The notes below the pieces were generated by a model. That model saw nothing but the letters and a program-made list of their open reading frames with translations, was not told where the DNA came from and did not search any database. From Limnohabitans sp. (GTDB lineage: Bacteria > Pseudomonadota > Gammaproteobacteria > Burkholderiales > Burkholderiaceae_C), in contig SHXD01000007.1 of assembly GCA_009693505.1 (NCBI GenBank), forward strand, positions 1-64,000: a stretch of DNA of 64,000 nt, in the 5' to 3' direction. Made by a program: the position numbers and the translations under genes. Of this stretch, positions 62,021 through 64,000 are shown piece after piece (position 1 is the first letter of the stretch; each line of letters begins with the position of its first letter).

Positions 62021-62080
62021 TTGACAAAACGTCAAGTTAAATTGACACTTTGTATAATTTTTTTAGTTGACACTTTGTCA
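62021..62080. promoter_or_regulatory. Repeated TTGACA-type elements between dxs and bchI
   Basis: TTGACACTTTGT occurs twice (62042-62053 and 62067-62078), spaced 25 bases. A third related inverted repeat TTGAC-AAAAC-GTCAA lies at 62021-62035, and TGACA-CTT-TGTCA at 62068-62080 is a short palindrome. TATAAT sits at 62053-62058. The cluster may be a set of operators for a photosynthesis regulator; one CGT-N12-ACA site (62030-62047) is near the known PpsR/CrtJ form TGT-N12-ACA but not exact. Confidence 0.5.
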
Positions 62081-62111
62081 TCCGGCCGTTTTAAACTTCA
62101 TATTGAATTAG

Positions 62112-63170
62112 ATGCCTTTGACCTTCCCCTTCTCTGCCATTGTTGGCCAGGACGACATGAAACTGGCCATCATGCTGACAGCCATCGACCCCAACATCGG
62201 GGGCGTTTTGGTGTTCGGTGATCGCGGCACTGGCAAATCGACGGCCGTGAGGGCCTTGGCTGCTTTATTGCCCAAAATGCGCGCTGTGGTGGGTTGCCCC
62301 TATGGTTGCGACCCTGAAAATGCCAAGTGCCCAGACTGTTTGGCGAATGCGGCAGTGGGCGGCAAAACAGAAAGCACGCAAAAAAACAGCCATTTGGTCC
62401 CGGTACCGGTGGTTGACCTGCCCTTGGGCGCCACAGAAGACCGTGTGGTCGGCGCATTGGATTTAGAACGCGCCCTGTCGCAAGGCGTGAAAGCCTTTGA
62501 GCCTGGACTGTTGGCGCGCGCCAATCGCGGTTATTTGTACATCGATGAGGTCAATTTGCTGGAAGACCATTTGGTCGACTTGCTGATTGACGTGGCGGCT
62601 TCGGGAGAAAACGTGGTGGAGCGAGAAGGCCTGAGCGTGAGGCACCCAGCGCGCTTCGTTCTCATTGGCAGTGGCAATCCAGAGGAAGGCGAATTGAGGC
62701 CCCAGTTGTTGGACCGCTTTGGCTTGTCCGTGGAAGTTAAAACTCCCAACACGCTGGCACAGCGCGTGGAAGTGGTGAAGCGCCGAGACGCCTTCGAGCA
62801 AGGACCTCAAGCCTTTACGGACGCATGGAAAAAAGAAGACGACCGCGTCAGGCGAAGCATTGTGGCAGCCCGCAAACGTTTACCAAACGTGGCCATTCCC
62901 GATGAGGCCCGCGAATTTGCCGCCAAACTCTGCATGAGCTTAGGCACCGATGGCTTGCGCGGCGATCTCACGCTGGTTCGTGCAGCGCGGGCCAAGGCGG
63001 CCTTGCAAGGCGCCTCCAAAGTTGAGCAAGCGCATCTGATTCGGGTGGCGCCCTCTGCGCTTCGTCATCGGCTTCGCCGCAACCCCCTCGATGATTCTGG
63101 CTCGTCGACGCGCGTGGAAAGAGCCTTGGCAGAGCTCACGGCGCCCAAGCCTAAAGCACTCAACACTTAA
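62112..63170 (+). CDS. bchI: Magnesium chelatase ATPase subunit I
   Basis: A 352-residue AAA+ ATPase of the magnesium chelatase, which inserts Mg into protoporphyrin IX at the start of the bacteriochlorophyll branch. Walker A is VFGDRGTGKSTAVRALAALL at about residue 38, and Walker B with sensor is GYLYIDEVNLLEDHLVDLLI. The family opening FPFSAIVGQDDMKLAIMLTA and VVGALDLERALSQGVKAFEP are conserved. It works with BchD and BchH. Eighteen bases separate its stop from bchD, so they form one transcription unit. The length matches BchI (about 340-355). Confidence 0.96.
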   Translation: MPLTFPFSAIVGQDDMKLAIMLTAIDPNIGGVLVFGDRGTGKSTAVRALAALLPKMRAVVGCPYGCDPENAKCPDCLANAAVGGKTESTQKNSHLVPVPVVDLPLGATEDRVVGALDLERALSQGVKAFEPGLLARANRGYLYIDEVNLLEDHLVDLLIDVAASGENVVEREGLSVRHPARFVLIGSGNPEEGELRPQLLDRFGLSVEVKTPNTLAQRVEVVKRRDAFEQGPQAFTDAWKKEDDRVRRSIVAARKRLPNVAIPDEAREFAAKLCMSLGTDGLRGDLTLVRAARAKAALQGASKVEQAHLIRVAPSALRHRLRRNPLDDSGSSTRVERALAELTAPKPKALNT

Positions 63171-63188
63171 GGCGCGCAGACACCTCTT

Positions 63189-64000
63189 ATGCAAGGCGAC
63201 GCCGCAACCATCGCAGCACTTTTTGCAGTCGATCCAGTGGGGCTGGGCGGTGTGGCACTTCGATCCACTGCCTGTGAAAATCGCGACCAGTGGCTGGCCC
63301 TTTTAAAAAGCCTTCTGCCACCTCAAACGCCGCTTCGGCGCGTGCCCCTGAACATCAGTGACACCGCCTTGTTGGGAGGGCTTGACCTGGGCGCTACCCT
63401 GCAAGCGGGCAAGCCCATCGCCCTCAAAGGCTTGCTGTCACAAGCCGATGGTGGCGTGTTGGTTTTGGCCATGGCCGAGCGCATGAGCTTGTCCTCAGCC
63501 GCTCGCTTTGGCAGCGTGCTTGACACGGGGCTGGTGGCTTTACAACGGGATGGTTTAGACGCATCGGCAAAGGCCAGCTTGGGCTTGGTAGCCCTTGATG
63601 AAGGCGCCAGCGACGACGAGCAAATGCCGGCCGGCCTGGCGGATCGACTGGCCTTTCGCTTGCTGATGGGCGCGCAAGACGAGGACGAAGAAGGGCCCGA
63701 ATGGACAGCTCAAGAAGTGCTCAATGCTCGGCAGCGTTTGTCGCAAGTGACGATTGACGACGAAGCTGTGCAAGCCCTGTGTGCCGCTGCATTGGCGCTG
63801 GGTATAGATTCCCTCAGAGCCAGTGTGTTTGCCGTGCGCGTAGCGCGGGCCGCCGCTGCGCTAGCCGGCAGCAACACCGTCGAAGAAGAACACACCGGCG
63901 TCGCTGCGCGATTGGTGCTTGCACCTCGCGCAACACGTCTGCCGCCAGCAGCGCCGCCAGAGAATGAAGCGCGAGACACGCCTGCAGAAGCTGAAGCGCC
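63189..64000 (+). CDS. bchD: Magnesium chelatase subunit D, N-terminal part
   Basis: The gene runs off the right edge; 270 codons from ATG 63189 are visible. It starts MQGDAATIAALFAVDPVGLG and then shows the degenerate AAA+ domain typical of BchD, with family stretches RVPLNISDTALLGGLDLGAT and LNARQRLSQVTIDDEAVQAL. Near the edge it enters an Ala/Pro/Glu-rich linker (PPAAPPENEARDTPAEAEA) that in BchD joins the AAA+ domain to the C-terminal integrin-I (metal-ion) domain, not yet reached here. It follows bchI by 18 bases and completes the I-D pair of the chelatase. This long ORF is absent from the ORF track because it has no stop in the window. Confidence 0.92.
   Translation, partial: MQGDAATIAALFAVDPVGLGGVALRSTACENRDQWLALLKSLLPPQTPLRRVPLNISDTALLGGLDLGATLQAGKPIALKGLLSQADGGVLVLAMAERMSLSSAARFGSVLDTGLVALQRDGLDASAKASLGLVALDEGASDDEQMPAGLADRLAFRLLMGAQDEDEEGPEWTAQEVLNARQRLSQVTIDDEAVQALCAAALALGIDSLRASVFAVRVARAAAALAGSNTVEEEHTGVAARLVLAPRATRLPPAAPPENEARDTPAEAEA

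Noticed and set aside
62030-62047. PpsR/CrtJ site TGT-N12-ACA
   Set aside because: The only candidate reads CGT-N12-ACA and so misses one conserved base; not strong enough to call as a PpsR site.
1-64000. tRNA, rRNA, CRISPR array, prophage, insertion sequence or defence island
   Set aside because: No cloverleaf-like, repeat-spacer, integrase or transposase sequence was recognised; almost every base belongs to metabolic or housekeeping genes.

Overview
The window looks like a chromosomal segment of a betaproteobacterium of the order Burkholderiales, most likely Comamonadaceae. The evidence is the gene order leuS-lptE-holA, exbB/exbD-dapB-bamE facing fur, hpf-ptsN-hprK, the beta-type glutamate-cysteine ligase, and many Bug/TctC-type binding proteins. 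The right end carries bacteriochlorophyll genes (bchI, bchD) next to dxs, hemA and a high-potential iron-sulfur protein. The host is therefore probably an aerobic anoxygenic phototroph of the Limnohabitans/Rhodoferax kind; this genus-level guess is inference. Almost all of the DNA is coding, no intergenic gap reaches 300 bases, and I see no tRNA, rRNA, CRISPR array, insertion sequence or prophage.

Layout. 0-12.5 kb: the end of an exbD gene, a TctC protein, then a leftward unit of acyl-CoA ligase, branched-chain-type ABC transporter (LivG, H, M, binding protein, LivF) and a second CoA ligase. A rightward Crp/Fnr regulator, a pseudouridine synthase and an orphan iron-type binding protein follow. 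12.6-22.6 kb: htpG behind a probable sigma-32 promoter, srkA, a crotonase and a 3-hydroxyacyl-CoA dehydrogenase, a NodIJ-type ABC exporter, and a divergent two-gene module turning 3-hydroxybenzoate into gentisate and opening its ring, then psd. 22.6-36 kb: kup, gshA, proA, a four-gene catabolic module (TctC, aconitase-family hydratase large and small subunits, PEP mutase/isocitrate lyase-family lyase), then holA, lptE and leuS. 36-45 kb: exbBD, dapB, bamE, fur, hprK, ptsN, hpf, an MFS transporter, a patatin-like phospholipase, and corA behind a structured leader. 45-56 kb: mtnN, fadD, the three-part transhydrogenase pntAa/Ab/B, a lytic transglycosylase, mnmA, and a TcuB/TcuA/SDR/LysR cluster. 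56-64 kb: ssb, an MFS transporter, a 25-bp perfect inverted repeat, HiPIP, hemA, dxs, and divergent bchI-bchD.

How the parts fit. The catabolic modules suggest use of dissolved aromatic and carboxylic acids: a CoA-ligase-flanked uptake system, 3-hydroxybenzoate/gentisate genes, tricarballylate-type oxidation, and a possible branched hydroxy-dicarboxylate hydratase-lyase route. The phototrophy edge supplies isoprenoid precursors (dxs), tetrapyrrole precursors (hemA), magnesium insertion (bchID) and a candidate soluble electron carrier (HiPIP).

I did not find an obviously new multi-gene system such as a defence island. The strongest candidates for undescribed biology are the corA leader with competing helices, the hydratase/lyase module apparently inserted between holA and proA, the long inverted repeat before HiPIP, the double terminator-like leader of kup, and several palindromic operators (gentisate, tctC, tcu, dxs/bchI). 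Gene starts were revised from the ORF track wherever the family N-terminus and ribosome binding site pointed to a shorter protein.
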